Assembly (NCBI RefSeq): GCF_017876405.1
Contig: NZ_JAGINW010000001.1
Location: 3,609,203 to 3,673,202, forward strand
Direction: 5' to 3'
From: Kibdelosporangium banguiense
Lineage (GTDB): Bacteria; Actinomycetota; Actinomycetes; Mycobacteriales; Pseudonocardiaceae
Length of the DNA stretch: 64,000 nt
Shown here: piece after piece, positions 1-8,114 of the stretch
How positions within the stretch are numbered: the stretch's first letter is position 1
Layout: each line of letters begins with the position of its first letter
Made by a program: the position numbers and the translations under genes
Notes under the pieces: generated by a model
The model's database searches: none
Told to the model about the DNA's origin: nothing
The model's input: only the letters and a program-made list of their open reading frames with translations

Positions 1-2
1 GG

Positions 3-347
3 CTCTACCTGGCGTCCGGCTGCGCGCTGTCGTTCCGGTTCCTGGGCTGGCCACGGGAGGCCGAGGGCTTCGCGCGTACGGCGGTCAAGTTGAGCGAACG
101 GTGGCCAGGAGTCCGGCTGTGCACAAGGACATTGCTGGCCTCGGCGCTGGCCGACCAACGCAAGATCGAGGAAGCCTGCGCGACCACGTCCCAGGTGGTG
201 CCCCGGGTGGCCCCCATCCGGCCGGTTCGCGACCAGGTCTGCCTCACTTCGGTGGTCCGCAGGCTGTCGAAGTACGGCGACGACGTCTCGGTGCGCACCC
301 TGTACAGCCAGCTGGCCGGTGTCGGCATCGCCGTCCCGCGCATCTGA
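3..347 (+). CDS. C-terminal part of a TPR-type (probably XRE/TPR) regulator, truncated by window edge
   Basis: An open frame enters from the left edge and ends at TGA 345-347. The visible 114 residues are helical with TPR-like spacing (for example EAEGFARTAVKLSER and ALADQRKIEEACATTSQVV), as in the C-terminal half of actinobacterial helix-turn-helix/TPR regulators. The N-terminal domain lies outside the window, so the DNA-binding assignment is inference. Its stop overlaps the ribosome site (GAGGA, 346-350) of the tiny ORF at 356, which suggests coupled translation. Confidence 0.55.
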   Translation, partial: LYLASGCALSFRFLGWPREAEGFARTAVKLSERWPGVRLCTRTLLASALADQRKIEEACATTSQVVPRVAPIRPVRDQVCLTSVVRRLSKYGDDVSVRTLYSQLAGVGIAVPRI

Positions 348-355
348 GGACTGAT

Positions 356-430
356 ATGGCCCGCAAGTACCACCGGCAGCCACGGACCGGGCGGTTTTCT
401 ACTACCAAGATCCCCGAAGCTTGGCGGTAG
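356..430 (+). CDS. 24-residue small ORF, member of an opposed pair
   Basis: ATG at 356 has a good GAGGA five bases upstream. The peptide begins MARKYHRQPRTGRF and ends FSTTKIPEAWR. Its basic Tyr-His-Arg...Arg-Phe-Ser-Thr-x-Lys pattern recalls small actinobacterial and phage proteins with an RNA(x)TGQFTT-like core; that similarity is from memory. The 3' end overlaps the tail of the opposed small ORF at 402-527, which encodes a similar C-terminal motif because the DNA here is an imperfect palindrome. No function can be assigned. Confidence 0.4.
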   Translation: MARKYHRQPRTGRFSTTKIPEAWR

Positions 431-461
431 AAAACTGCGCCGTTGTGGTGTGCCGGTGGTA
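368..461. repeat. Imperfect inverted repeat spanning two convergent small ORFs
   Basis: Perfect outer arms of 11 bases (TACCACCGGCA at 368-378, its complement at 451-461) enclose a second pair (GTTTTCTAC 394-402 and GTAGAAAAC 427-435) and an inner CCAAG/CTTGG pair (405-409, 420-424). The inner part can form a hairpin and may act as a bidirectional terminator, but it lacks a clean U-tract, so an inverted duplication is equally likely. Confidence 0.65.
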
Positions 462-527
462 CCCGCGGACCTGCTTACCGCGGGAGACGGTGCTCTGGTG
501 TTCGCCGGTCCGGTGTTCGCTGGACAT
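402..527 (-). CDS. 41-residue small ORF coupled to the ssgA-like gene
   Basis: The ATG at 527 overlaps the TGA of the SsgA-like gene (TGATG), so the ORF is probably translated by reinitiation. The C-terminal half (GYHRHTTTAQFSTAKLRGSW) resembles the product of the opposed ORF at 356-430: both have Tyr-His-Arg, then Phe-Ser-Thr-x-Lys, then a terminal Trp. Either could be a real small protein or a by-product of the palindrome. Confidence 0.35.
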   Translation of the reverse strand: MSSEHRTGEHQSTVSRGKQVRGYHRHTTTAQFSTAKLRGSW

Positions 528-943
528 CAGCCCGCGGCGATCATCCGCTGGATCTCGTGGTCGAAGTCGAACCAGTTGTCCTCGGCCCCGGGCAGCACCA
601 CCTCGTAGGTGGTGTCCAGGAAGTCGGCGATGTCCTGGGCGAACGCCTCGAACCGGGCCTGGCCCTTGGGCGTCACGAACTCGATCATGACCATCTCGGC
701 GTCTTCCGGGTCCGGCCACATCCGCACATCGCCGTCGCCGCTGCGCACGATCAGGCCGTCGGCCAGCAGGTCGCGCGACAGGATCCACTGCACTGCCCTG
801 GCACCCTCCGGCTCGAACAGCGCGTACACCGCGAACGGGTCGCGTGTGTCGTAGCGCAGCTCGACGTCCACCGGCACCGGGTGGTCCGACACCAGGTCGA
901 ACTGGACCTTGGTGGTGATCTCGTGGTGGTCTTCGCGTGTCAT
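527..943 (-). CDS. SsgA-like sporulation/cell-division regulator (SALP)
   Basis: 138 residues, the family's usual length. Features shared with SsgA/SsgB proteins are an N-terminal FDLVSDHPVPVDVELRYD strand region, DPFAVYALF, the WILSRDLLADGL core, GDGDVRMWP and a C-terminal DFDHEIQRMI helix. SsgA-like proteins help place the division ring and remodel peptidoglycan during sporulation septation, acting at the septum through partners. Which of the paralogues this is cannot be told. It lies 113 bases downstream of the GlxA-type regulator on the same strand and overlaps a tiny ORF at its 3' end. Confidence 0.85.
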   Translation of the reverse strand: MTREDHHEITTKVQFDLVSDHPVPVDVELRYDTRDPFAVYALFEPEGARAVQWILSRDLLADGLIVRSGDGDVRMWPDPEDAEMVMIEFVTPKGQARFEAFAQDIADFLDTTYEVVLPGAEDNWFDFDHEIQRMIAAG

Positions 944-1056
944 CGCTGCCTCCCTGCCTCAGCTCCGTGGCCTTGCGGCGATGAGACGCCTCCCCATGGC
1001 CTGTCTGATGCCGATATAGCTGATGATCACTCGAACGTGTCGGATAGTGGCCCCGG

Positions 1057-2028
1057 TCACCCGGAATTCCGCCCTTTTGGGCGCGCGGCGAACGTACGAC
1101 GGTAGTCGGTCGGCCCAACGCCGACGGCCTTGTGGAAGTGATGACGCAGCAGGGCCGCGCTGCCGAAACCGCTCTGACGGCCGATCTCCTCCACACTCAT
1201 CGTGGTCTCTTCCAGCAGCCGTTGGGCGTGCAGCACGCGTTGCGCCGACAGCCAGCGCAGCGGTGTGGTGCCGGTCTCGCCGACGAACCGCCGGGCGAAG
1301 GTCCGCTCGGACATCCGTGCCCGGCCGGCCAGCGCCGCCACGGTGTGCTCGGTCGCGAGGTTCTCCAGCATCCAGGTGAGCACCGGTTCGAGGCTGTCGC
1401 CGGTGCACTCCGGGATCGGCAGCTCGACGAACTGGCGCTGGCCGCCGTCCCGCTGCGGTGGGACGACCATCCGCCGCGCGATCGCCGCGGCCGGGCCTGA
1501 GCCCAGCTCCCGGCGGACCAGGTGCAGGCAGGCGTCGATGCCTGCGGCCGTGCCCGCGCTGGTGACGATGTCGCCGTCGTCGACGTAGAGCACGTCCGGA
1601 TCGAGTTTGGCGTCCGGGAACCGGGCCGCGAACTGGGCCGCGTGCCGCCAGTGGGTGGTGCATTGCCTGCCGTCGAGCAGGCCGGCCGCGCCCAGCAGGA
1701 ACGCGCCGCTGCAGACCGACAGCAGGATCGAACCGCGGGCGGACGCGTCCCGCAGGGCCTGCAGGATCGCGGGCGGGTACTCGTCGCGGATGTTGGCCGC
1801 GGGGACCGCGATCAGATCGGCGTCCAGCAGCGCGTCCAGCCCGTGGTCAGGGGTCAGTGTCACGCCGATGGAGGTGCGTAAGGGGACACCCGGCTGCTCG
1901 GCGCAGACGCGGAAGTCGAACGCCGGCACCCCCTCGTCGGTCCGGTCGATGCCGAACACCTCACAGGTCACGCCGAACTCGAACATCGCCAGGTCCTCGA
2001 CGAGCACGGCGGCCACGGTTCTGAGCAT
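1057..2028 (-). CDS. GlxA/AdpA-family transcriptional regulator (DJ-1/PfpI + AraC HTH)
   Basis: 323 residues. Residues about 1-190 form a DJ-1/PfpI-like domain (AVLVEDLAMFEFGVTCEVF, then SVCSGAFLLGAAGLLDGR, where Ser-Val-Cys marks the nucleophile elbow). Residues about 220-315 carry two AraC-type helix-turn-helix motifs (TVAALAGRARMSERTFARRF and MSVEEIGRQSGFGSAALLRHHF). Proteins of this build (AdpA, GlxA, FtrA) regulate development, secondary metabolism or catabolism. Two dyads lie just upstream of its start (2042-2115), so autoregulation and control of the divergent small gene at 2115 are likely. Confidence 0.85.
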   Translation of the reverse strand: MLRTVAAVLVEDLAMFEFGVTCEVFGIDRTDEGVPAFDFRVCAEQPGVPLRTSIGVTLTPDHGLDALLDADLIAVPAANIRDEYPPAILQALRDASARGSILLSVCSGAFLLGAAGLLDGRQCTTHWRHAAQFAARFPDAKLDPDVLYVDDGDIVTSAGTAAGIDACLHLVRRELGSGPAAAIARRMVVPPQRDGGQRQFVELPIPECTGDSLEPVLTWMLENLATEHTVAALAGRARMSERTFARRFVGETGTTPLRWLSAQRVLHAQRLLEETTMSVEEIGRQSGFGSAALLRHHFHKAVGVGPTDYRRTFAARPKGRNSG

Positions 2029-2041
2029 GCCCCCAGCCTAG

Positions 2042-2115
2042 TTGGCAGGATTTTGTCGAACAAGGTCAGTACTGCCACTGTTGGCAGGAAATCGATCAGC
2101 GCAGAATTACTGCCA
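2042..2115. promoter_or_regulatory. Repeated palindromic operator candidate between glxA-like gene and small ORF
   Basis: TTGGCAGGA occurs at 2042-2050 and 2081-2089 and ACTGCCA at 2071-2077 and 2109-2115. CTGCCA(2072-2077)-N4-TGGCAG(2082-2087) is a perfect dyad. The half-site TGGCAGGATT differs at one position from the AdpA consensus TGGCSNGWWY. The second ACTGCCA touches the ATG at 2115, so a bound protein would also block that gene. Confidence 0.55.
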
Positions 2116-2273
2116 TGGTTGAAATCATCCTCGCAGTCATCGTCCTGGCACTCCTGGTCTACGGCCTGGAGCGCAACCACGCCCGGCAGGCCAAGCCGCG
2201 TCCGCGCCTGTTCGGCTCGACAAACGTCGACGACCGGGAACCGTTTCGAAGCCCACCTGCGCTGTCGCCCTGA
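2115..2273 (+). CDS. Small single-pass membrane protein, 52 residues
   Basis: ATG 2115 opens a 52-codon frame that begins with a hydrophobic segment (EIILAVIVLALLVYGL, residues 3-18) followed by a basic, soluble tail (ERNHARQAKPRPRLF). It would insert once in the membrane with the charged tail in the cytoplasm. There is no strong ribosome site and no recognised family. Divergent from the GlxA-type gene across the shared palindromes. It may be real, but support is only the membrane segment and position. Confidence 0.4.
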   Translation: MVEIILAVIVLALLVYGLERNHARQAKPRPRLFGSTNVDDREPFRSPPALSP

Positions 2274-2498
2274 TCGGCCCGATGGTCGTGTACCCGGGGG
2301 CCCTTTCCGTTACAGGATTGGGTGACCGGGTATTCGCCTGTCCGGGTTAGACGCTGCCGTGCAGTGATACTGGCGGTATGACCGGCGTTCGGTCCGTCGG
2401 GTTTCATGATCACCTGTCCGGGGCGGGCGGCCCCGGCTGATAGCGTCCACTATGGACGTCAGAAACTTAGCTACTTGCAAGCATTTGCTGAGCCCTGC

Positions 2499-3635
2499 AT
2501 GCTCATAATCGGTGCGGGGCCGGCCGGTCTGGTGCTGGGCAACATGCTTCGGGCGGAAGGCATCCACTGTGTGATCGTGGAGCGGCAAAGCCGTGCACAC
2601 GTGGAAAGCCGTGCGCGCGCTGGATTTCTCGCCGCCAACAGCGTACGTATCCTGGCTGGGAACGGCCTTGCCGCCGGGCTCTTGGCCGCCGGGCAGCAGC
2701 ACGACACATGCGCTTTTCGTAGTGACCGTGGACAGTTCGAGCTCAACTACGGCGAGTTGGGCCGCGGTGAGATTCATACCGTTTACCCGCAACAAGATCT
2801 GGTTCGCGACCTGATCGCGGAGTTCCTCGACCGGGGTGGCGAGATCCTGTTCGAGACCGACGTCGCGTCGGTCGACGCCCGCCAGGCGCGAATCACCTTG
2901 CGCGACGGGCGGCAGCTGAGCGGGCGGTACGTCGCGGGCTGCGATGGCCGGCATGGGGTTTCGCGGCAGGCCGTTCCGGGCCGGCGTTTTCAGCGGGACC
3001 ATGGCGTTTCCTGGCTTGCGTTGCTGGCCGAGGCCCCGCCCAGCATGGCTGCGGTCATGTATGCCATCCACCCGAACGGATTTGCCGGGCATATGGCGCG
3101 AACCGCCACAATCACCCGTTACTACCTGCAGGTTCCGCGCGGCACCGATCCGGAGATGTGGACCGACGATCGCGTGTGGGACGAGCTGCACCTGCGAATG
3201 CGGGCCGACGAGTACGGCGAACTCAAACAGGGGCGGTTCATTGAGCGCCGGGTGGTGGACATGACCTCCGACGTGCTGGACCCGATCCAGCACGAACGGC
3301 TGTTCCTCGCGGGCGACGCGGCCAGCCTGATCAGCCCGTCCGCCGCGAAAGGCGCGAACCTGGCGCTGATGGAGGTCGAGCTGCTCGCGCATGCCTTGGC
3401 ACGCGCGGTCAATCACGGCGACGAACGCCTGCTGGCGAGGTATTCCCAGGACTGCCTGCCCCGGATCTGGCGGGCGCAGGAGTTCTCCCATTGGATGATC
3501 AACCTGCTGCACGGTCCCTCCGGGGACGGCCACGACGCTTTCTTCGCCCGGTCGCTGCAGCGGGCCCGGCTGGAAAGCCTGCAGAACTCCCGTACCCACC
3601 AAGACTTCTTCGCTGAGAACTACGTCGGGATCTGA
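2499..3635 (+). CDS. FAD-dependent aromatic hydroxylase, 4-hydroxybenzoate 3-monooxygenase (PobA)-like
   Basis: About 378 residues. The Rossmann GxGxxG (MLIIGAGPAGLVLG) is at the very N-terminus, the CDGRHGVSR motif near 150, GDAAS about 280, then AKGANLALMEVELL, and the C-terminal NYVGI matches the PobA ending. Such enzymes use FAD, NAD(P)H and oxygen to add a hydroxyl ortho to a phenol. The motif HPRGFA of PobA reads HPNGFA here, so the substrate may differ. No ribosome site marks the start: TTG 2475 or ATG 2406 are in frame, and I chose ATG 2499 because the protein fold begins there. Six bases separate it from the methyltransferase gene, so they are probably co-transcribed. Confidence 0.75.
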   Translation: MLIIGAGPAGLVLGNMLRAEGIHCVIVERQSRAHVESRARAGFLAANSVRILAGNGLAAGLLAAGQQHDTCAFRSDRGQFELNYGELGRGEIHTVYPQQDLVRDLIAEFLDRGGEILFETDVASVDARQARITLRDGRQLSGRYVAGCDGRHGVSRQAVPGRRFQRDHGVSWLALLAEAPPSMAAVMYAIHPNGFAGHMARTATITRYYLQVPRGTDPEMWTDDRVWDELHLRMRADEYGELKQGRFIERRVVDMTSDVLDPIQHERLFLAGDAASLISPSAAKGANLALMEVELLAHALARAVNHGDERLLARYSQDCLPRIWRAQEFSHWMINLLHGPSGDGHDAFFARSLQRARLESLQNSRTHQDFFAENYVGI

Positions 3636-3641
3636 ATTTTC

Positions 3642-5204
3642 ATGAGACTTGATCTGGATCTGCTCCAGGGCATGCTCGGATTCATCCGGGCCAACGACAC
3701 CGGCAGCGTGCTGCGGCAGTTCGGAATCGATCCGAGTGTGGCCGCGCACTGCAGGTTCGACCACGGCGCGGTGCTGGTCTTTCCGTCCACTGTGGCCGAA
3801 CTCTGCGCCGAACTGCGTGAGCACGGGCTGGCGCCTGGCGAGGCCGTGCCGAGCGTCGTCGTGCGTGACCGGCTGTGCCGCCGGTACGGATACACCGACA
3901 TTGAGGTGGCCATCCTGCGGGCTCCGGTCACCGCGGCCGGTGATTCCCCTTGTGAGATAGAGATTTTCGCGCTGCCGTCGGCGCCGCGCGAGATCGAGCT
4001 CGCCGAGCGTGCCGAGCAGCACGAAACCCATGTGGCGCTGCAGGTCGTCACGCCGGACCCGATTGTCCTCTCAGGACTGACGACTGCGCTCGACCGGGCC
4101 GGGCTCACCCCGGACGGTGGTGGCTACAACGCGCACGTCGACTCGACTGTGCTGTACTTCCGCAAGGCCGCGCAGCGGTTGGAGCTGATTTCGCAGGGGT
4201 ACCACGCCGAGGCGCTCACCACGCACCTCCGGCAGCAACCGGCGTACCGCCTGCTGAGCATGATGACCGGAGCGTGGGAGACGCAGGCGATCGCGGTCGC
4301 CGCCGAGCTACGGATCGCCGATTACCTGGCGCAGGGCATGTCCACTCAGGACATTGCGGTCGGAACCGGGACTTGTCACGACAGCCTGCTGCGCCTGATG
4401 CGCTACCTGGCCAGCTTGGGCGTGCTGCGTGGCCCGGAGTTCGAGCTGACCGAGCTCGGCGAGCTGTTGCGCACCGACGCGCGGTATTCGTTGCACGCGT
4501 TGGCTTTGCTCTACGGTGGCTCGTTCTACCAGTCGTTCGGCGAGCTGAGCCACGCGGTGCGCACCGGCCGGGAGTCGTTCGCGCACGTCTTCGGCAAACA
4601 CCACTTCGACTACTTCGCCGAGCGCCCGGAGCTGGGGTTCAACAAGGCGATGGCGTCCAGCGCCTCGATCTTCGGGCAGGTCGCCGAGGTCTTCGACTTC
4701 TCCTCGGCGAAGGTCGTCGTCGACGTCGCCGGTGGCAACGGCGAGCTGCTCAACCACATCCTGGACGTCCGGCCGCACGTGCACGGTGTGCTGTTCGAGC
4801 GGCCGGACGTGATCGGCTCGCTGCGCCGTCGGGAACGATGTGAGCTCGTGGCCGGCGACTTCACCACGGGTGTTCCCCAGGGTGGCGACGTGTATCTGCT
4901 GTCGCGCGTCCTGCACGACTGGGACGACCAGCAGTGCCGGCAGATCCTCAGGCAGCTGGCCGGATCCATGCCCGAGGACGCGGAACTGCTGATCATCGAA
5001 CGGTTGCTGCCCGAGGACTCGTCGCCTTCCCTCGCCTTCGCCTGGGATGTCCACATGCTCTGCAACGTCGGCGGCCGTGAACGCACGATGGAGCACTACC
5101 GCGAAATGCTCGCCGAGGCGGGCTTCACGCTGGCCGCAAGCCACGAACTTCCCCTGGACTTCGCACTGCTTCAGGCAAGGATCGCGGCACCGCACCATCA
5201 GTGA
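3642..5204 (+). CDS. SAM-dependent O-methyltransferase with an unrecognised N-terminal domain
   Basis: 520 residues, about 170 longer than usual for this family. Residues about 200-515 are a standard plant-type/MmcR-like small-molecule O-methyltransferase: a winged-helix dimerisation part (RLLSMMTGAWETQAIAVAA), SAM loop VVDVAGGNGELL about 350, the catalytic His in LSRVLHDWDD about 425 and the GGRERTMEHYREML end. Residues 1-190 (starting MRLDLDLLQGMLGFIR) match nothing I recognise; the stretch THVALQVVTPDPIVLSGL could be a small alpha/beta domain. With the preceding hydroxylase it suggests hydroxylation followed by methylation of an aromatic intermediate. Confidence 0.75.
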   Translation: MRLDLDLLQGMLGFIRANDTGSVLRQFGIDPSVAAHCRFDHGAVLVFPSTVAELCAELREHGLAPGEAVPSVVVRDRLCRRYGYTDIEVAILRAPVTAAGDSPCEIEIFALPSAPREIELAERAEQHETHVALQVVTPDPIVLSGLTTALDRAGLTPDGGGYNAHVDSTVLYFRKAAQRLELISQGYHAEALTTHLRQQPAYRLLSMMTGAWETQAIAVAAELRIADYLAQGMSTQDIAVGTGTCHDSLLRLMRYLASLGVLRGPEFELTELGELLRTDARYSLHALALLYGGSFYQSFGELSHAVRTGRESFAHVFGKHHFDYFAERPELGFNKAMASSASIFGQVAEVFDFSSAKVVVDVAGGNGELLNHILDVRPHVHGVLFERPDVIGSLRRRERCELVAGDFTTGVPQGGDVYLLSRVLHDWDDQQCRQILRQLAGSMPEDAELLIIERLLPEDSSPSLAFAWDVHMLCNVGGRERTMEHYREMLAEAGFTLAASHELPLDFALLQARIAAPHHQ

Positions 5205-5211
5205 GGCGATG

Positions 5212-5997
5212 TCACTTCCTGGTGCGGCTGCGGTACAGCCAGGTGGCGAACGTGAAGGAGGCCAGCAGCAGCCCGATCGACCAGGCCAGGGCAATCCAGC
5301 CCTGGTTGCCGATCGGGGTGCCGGTCAGCAGGCCGCGAGTGGTCTCGATGATCGGCGTGATGGGCTGGTGCTGGCTGACCGCGTGCAGGAGCGACGGCAT
5401 TGTGTGGGTGGGCACGAAAGCGCTGCTCAGGTACGGCAGGAAGAGCATGAAGAAGCTCAGGACGCTGGCCGACTCCACACTGCCGGCGATCACGCCGAGT
5501 CCGGCGGCGAGCCAGGACAGGGCAAGGACGTAGAGCAGCAGCAGACCGGCGGCGAGCAGCCATTCGCCGAACGTCCCGTTTGGACGGAATGCCATCGCGA
5601 TCGCGGCGCCGATCACGACCGTGGTGGACATGGCGTTGCGGGTGACGCTGGCGGTCACGTGCCCGGTGAGCAGCGCGAAACTCCGGATCGGCAGGGACCG
5701 CAGCCGGTCGATCATGCCGCTGTGCATGTCGTCGGCGACCGCCATCGCCGTCGAAGCGGCACCGTATCCGGTGCACAGCAAGATGATTCCGGGTACGACG
5801 TAGTTGATGTAGGCCGTGCCGGTGTTGATCGCGCCGCCGAAGACGTACACGAACAGGGCCATCATCAGCAGTGGCAACACGATGGACATGATCAGGGTGT
5901 CCAGGTTGCGCCGGCTGAGCCGGTTACAACGGCCGATCATGGTGAGCGAGTCGCTGATGGCGTTGCCGATACCCCCATGGTTCACAGCCACGCTCAT
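5212..5997 (-). CDS. ABC-2 type exporter permease (DrrB-like), partner ATPase lost
   Basis: 261 residues with six predicted membrane spans, including LIMSIVLPLLMMALFVYVFGG and IALAWSIGLLLASFTFATWL, and the DrrB-like loop DDMHSGMIDRLRSLPI. This family exports antibiotics such as daunorubicin with a DrrA ATPase. The start ATG (5997-5995) overlaps the TGA of the ATPase tail (ATGA), the usual drrAB arrangement, but only about 40 codons of the ATPase survive. Without an ATPase elsewhere the pump cannot work. It is convergent with the methyltransferase gene. Confidence 0.8.
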   Translation of the reverse strand: MSVAVNHGGIGNAISDSLTMIGRCNRLSRRNLDTLIMSIVLPLLMMALFVYVFGGAINTGTAYINYVVPGIILLCTGYGAASTAMAVADDMHSGMIDRLRSLPIRSFALLTGHVTASVTRNAMSTTVVIGAAIAMAFRPNGTFGEWLLAAGLLLLYVLALSWLAAGLGVIAGSVESASVLSFFMLFLPYLSSAFVPTHTMPSLLHAVSQHQPITPIIETTRGLLTGTPIGNQGWIALAWSIGLLLASFTFATWLYRSRTRK

Positions 5998-6117
5998 GCG
6001 CTCGCTCCTTGCTTTGCGGGGGAACGGTTTGCCGTCACGCTCATGAAGACGTCGTCGAGTGTCGGGCGGTGCGAGGACACCCGCGCGACCGGGATGCCTG
6101 CGGCATAAAGGGCGTGG
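5994..6117 (-). pseudogene. C-terminal remnant of a DrrA-type ABC ATPase
   Basis: The minus-strand frame read leftward from about 6117 gives ALYAAGIPVARVSSHRPTL followed by DDVFMSVTANRSP, which is the end of a DrrA-like ATPase (RRPTLDDVFLALTG in family members). The Walker and signature motifs are absent because the sequence to the right belongs to the TetR gene on the other strand. The junction lies at about 6115-6120, so the rest was deleted or replaced. Confidence 0.75.
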
Positions 6118-6876
6118 ATGACCGACGAGACCGGCCTGCCGCCGGACATAGCCCTCCTGTGGGGCACGCGCGAAACACCACGCCGCGGCCCGAAACCCTC
6201 GCTCACGGTCGGCGACATCGTCAAGGCCGCGGTCGAGGTGGCCGACGCCGAGGGACTGGCCGCGGTCCCCATGGCGAGAGTCGCCGCACAGTTGGGCAAC
6301 TCCACGATGGCGCTGTACCGGCATGTGAAGAGCAAGCAGGACCTGCTGATGCTGATGGCGGACATCGCGTTCGAACAGCCGCCGGACTTCTCGCCGGGCG
6401 GTGACTGGCGCGCCAACCTGCGGGCCTGGGCCCAGGCGGTGATGCTGGCGGTCAGCAGGCACCCCTGGTTCGCCACCATTCCGATCAACGCGCCGCCCTT
6501 CGGCCCGAACAACCTGCGGTGGTTCGACCGGGCACTGTCTACATTGGCCGAAACAAAACTTGCCGAGGCCGAGAAGGCCGGGATCGTGATGGGCCTGATG
6601 ACCTACGTGCGCGGCAGCTACCGCATGAACGCGGAACTGGCCATCGGGTTCGCGCAGAACCCGGTGGCGTTCAGCCGTCAGTACAACAACGCGCTCACCC
6701 AGCTGGTCGATCCGCGGGAGTATCCGGCGTTGAGCAAACTCGTCTCAGCCGGTGTGTTCGACACGGAATCGCTCTGGGAGGACAACGACACCGGCATGGA
6801 CCCCTACTTCGATCTCGGCCTGGAGATCTACCTGGACGGGATGGCGGCCTACATCGAGCGCCGTTCAGCCGATTGA
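6118..6876 (+). CDS. TetR/AcrR-family regulator (TetR C-terminal type)
   Basis: 252 residues. A typical leader (LLWGTRETPRRGPKPSL) precedes the helix-turn-helix at about 30-75 (VPMARVAAQLGNSTMALYRH). The remainder fits the tetracycline-repressor C-terminal dimerisation/ligand domain. Such regulators usually repress an adjacent exporter. Here the start lies exactly at the breakpoint of the truncated ATPase gene and no own promoter or ribosome site is visible, so expression may be altered. Confidence 0.85.
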   Translation: MTDETGLPPDIALLWGTRETPRRGPKPSLTVGDIVKAAVEVADAEGLAAVPMARVAAQLGNSTMALYRHVKSKQDLLMLMADIAFEQPPDFSPGGDWRANLRAWAQAVMLAVSRHPWFATIPINAPPFGPNNLRWFDRALSTLAETKLAEAEKAGIVMGLMTYVRGSYRMNAELAIGFAQNPVAFSRQYNNALTQLVDPREYPALSKLVSAGVFDTESLWEDNDTGMDPYFDLGLEIYLDGMAAYIERRSAD

Positions 6877-6908
6877 TACCGCCGGATCAGCGGAGTACGT
6901 CTGAAGGT

Positions 6909-8084
6909 GTGCGCAGATACCCGTTGACCACACCGAAATCCGAGGACATCGACACCGAGGCGGTGGCCCTGCTGGCTGAGGCGTCAGTCCTCCGCGCGAA
7001 ATTCGGCGACACGGACGTCTGGCTGGCGCTTGGCCACAACGAGGTCCGGCAGGTGCTTTCCGACCAACGGCTCAGCCGCGAGGCGGCGATGGGCCCGGAC
7101 GCGCCGGTCACCGTACGGTCCGCGTACGACCCGGACATCCTGACCAGCCAGGACCCACCGCGGCACAGACACACTCGCAAGCTCATGGCCAAGGCGTTCA
7201 GCCCACGGATCGTCGCCCTGCTGGAGCCCCGGATCCAGGACATTGTGGACGATCTGCTGACCGGTATCCTCGCTGATGGGCCGCCGGTGGACTTGGTGCA
7301 GCGGTACTTCGCGCCGTTGCCGATCATGGTGATCTGTGAGCTGCTCGGGGTGCCGTACGCCGACCGGGCCGCGATCCGTGGCTGGGCCGAGCGGTTGATG
7401 TCGACGGCGCACACCGCCGAGGAGATCGGCGAAGCGGTGCAGCAGATCCGGGCGTATCTCGGCGGTCTGATCGAGGCCAAGCGCGCGCAGCCCGCGCAAG
7501 ACCTGACCACCGAGTTGATCGCGGTCACCGGAGAGGACGGCGGACTGAGCGAGACCGAGCTCGTCGCCAACCTCCAGTTGCTGCTCATCGCGGGACACGA
7601 GACGACCGTGAACCAGCTAGGCAACTCGGTGCTGGCTTTGCTGCGCAATCCCGGCCAGTTCGCGTTGCTCAGACAGCGACCTGAATTGATGAGCCAAGCC
7701 GTCGAGGAACTCCTGCGGTACGCCAGGCTCAACTCCGCGCTGCTGCCCCGGGTCGCGGTCGAGGACGTGCCGCTGGGCGGTGAGGTGATCGAGGCAGGCG
7801 AAGGTGTCCTCGCCCTGCCCGGCGCGGGCAACCAGGACTCGGTCATGTTCACCGCGCCGGACAAGCTCGACATCACCCGGCCGAATGCGAACCAGCACGT
7901 CACCTTCGGGCACGGCACCCACTACTGTCTCGGCGCTCCACTGGCCCGGCTCGAACTGACCACCGCGCTGACCGCGTTGCTGACCAGTCTCCCGGATTTC
8001 TCGCTGGCGGTCGCCGAATCCGAGCTGACCTGGCGGGAGGGCACGTCCATCCGCGCCCTGCGAAAGCTCCCCGTCACCTGGTGA
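6909..8084 (+). CDS. Cytochrome P450, bacterial class I (CYP105/107-like build)
   Basis: 391 residues from GTG 6909, reading MRRYPLTTPKSEDI. The I-helix oxygen motif AGHETT is near residue 228, the ExxR is in VEELLRY about 260, and the haem loop FGHGTHYCLGAPLARLEL has its thiolate Cys at about 340. Such enzymes hydroxylate or couple small molecules using ferredoxin electrons; no ferredoxin gene is adjacent. It starts 32 bases after the TetR gene and likely belongs to the same decayed biosynthetic island. Confidence 0.85.
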   Translation: MRRYPLTTPKSEDIDTEAVALLAEASVLRAKFGDTDVWLALGHNEVRQVLSDQRLSREAAMGPDAPVTVRSAYDPDILTSQDPPRHRHTRKLMAKAFSPRIVALLEPRIQDIVDDLLTGILADGPPVDLVQRYFAPLPIMVICELLGVPYADRAAIRGWAERLMSTAHTAEEIGEAVQQIRAYLGGLIEAKRAQPAQDLTTELIAVTGEDGGLSETELVANLQLLLIAGHETTVNQLGNSVLALLRNPGQFALLRQRPELMSQAVEELLRYARLNSALLPRVAVEDVPLGGEVIEAGEGVLALPGAGNQDSVMFTAPDKLDITRPNANQHVTFGHGTHYCLGAPLARLELTTALTALLTSLPDFSLAVAESELTWREGTSIRALRKLPVTW

Positions 8085-8114
8085 GACCCACCGTGCCCGG
8101 GCCGGTTTTCCTCC

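Noticed and set aside
2406..2498. N-terminal extension of the PobA-like hydroxylase
   Set aside because: The added residues have no family similarity and no ribosome site; the FAD motif begins at ATG 2499. Start remains uncertain.
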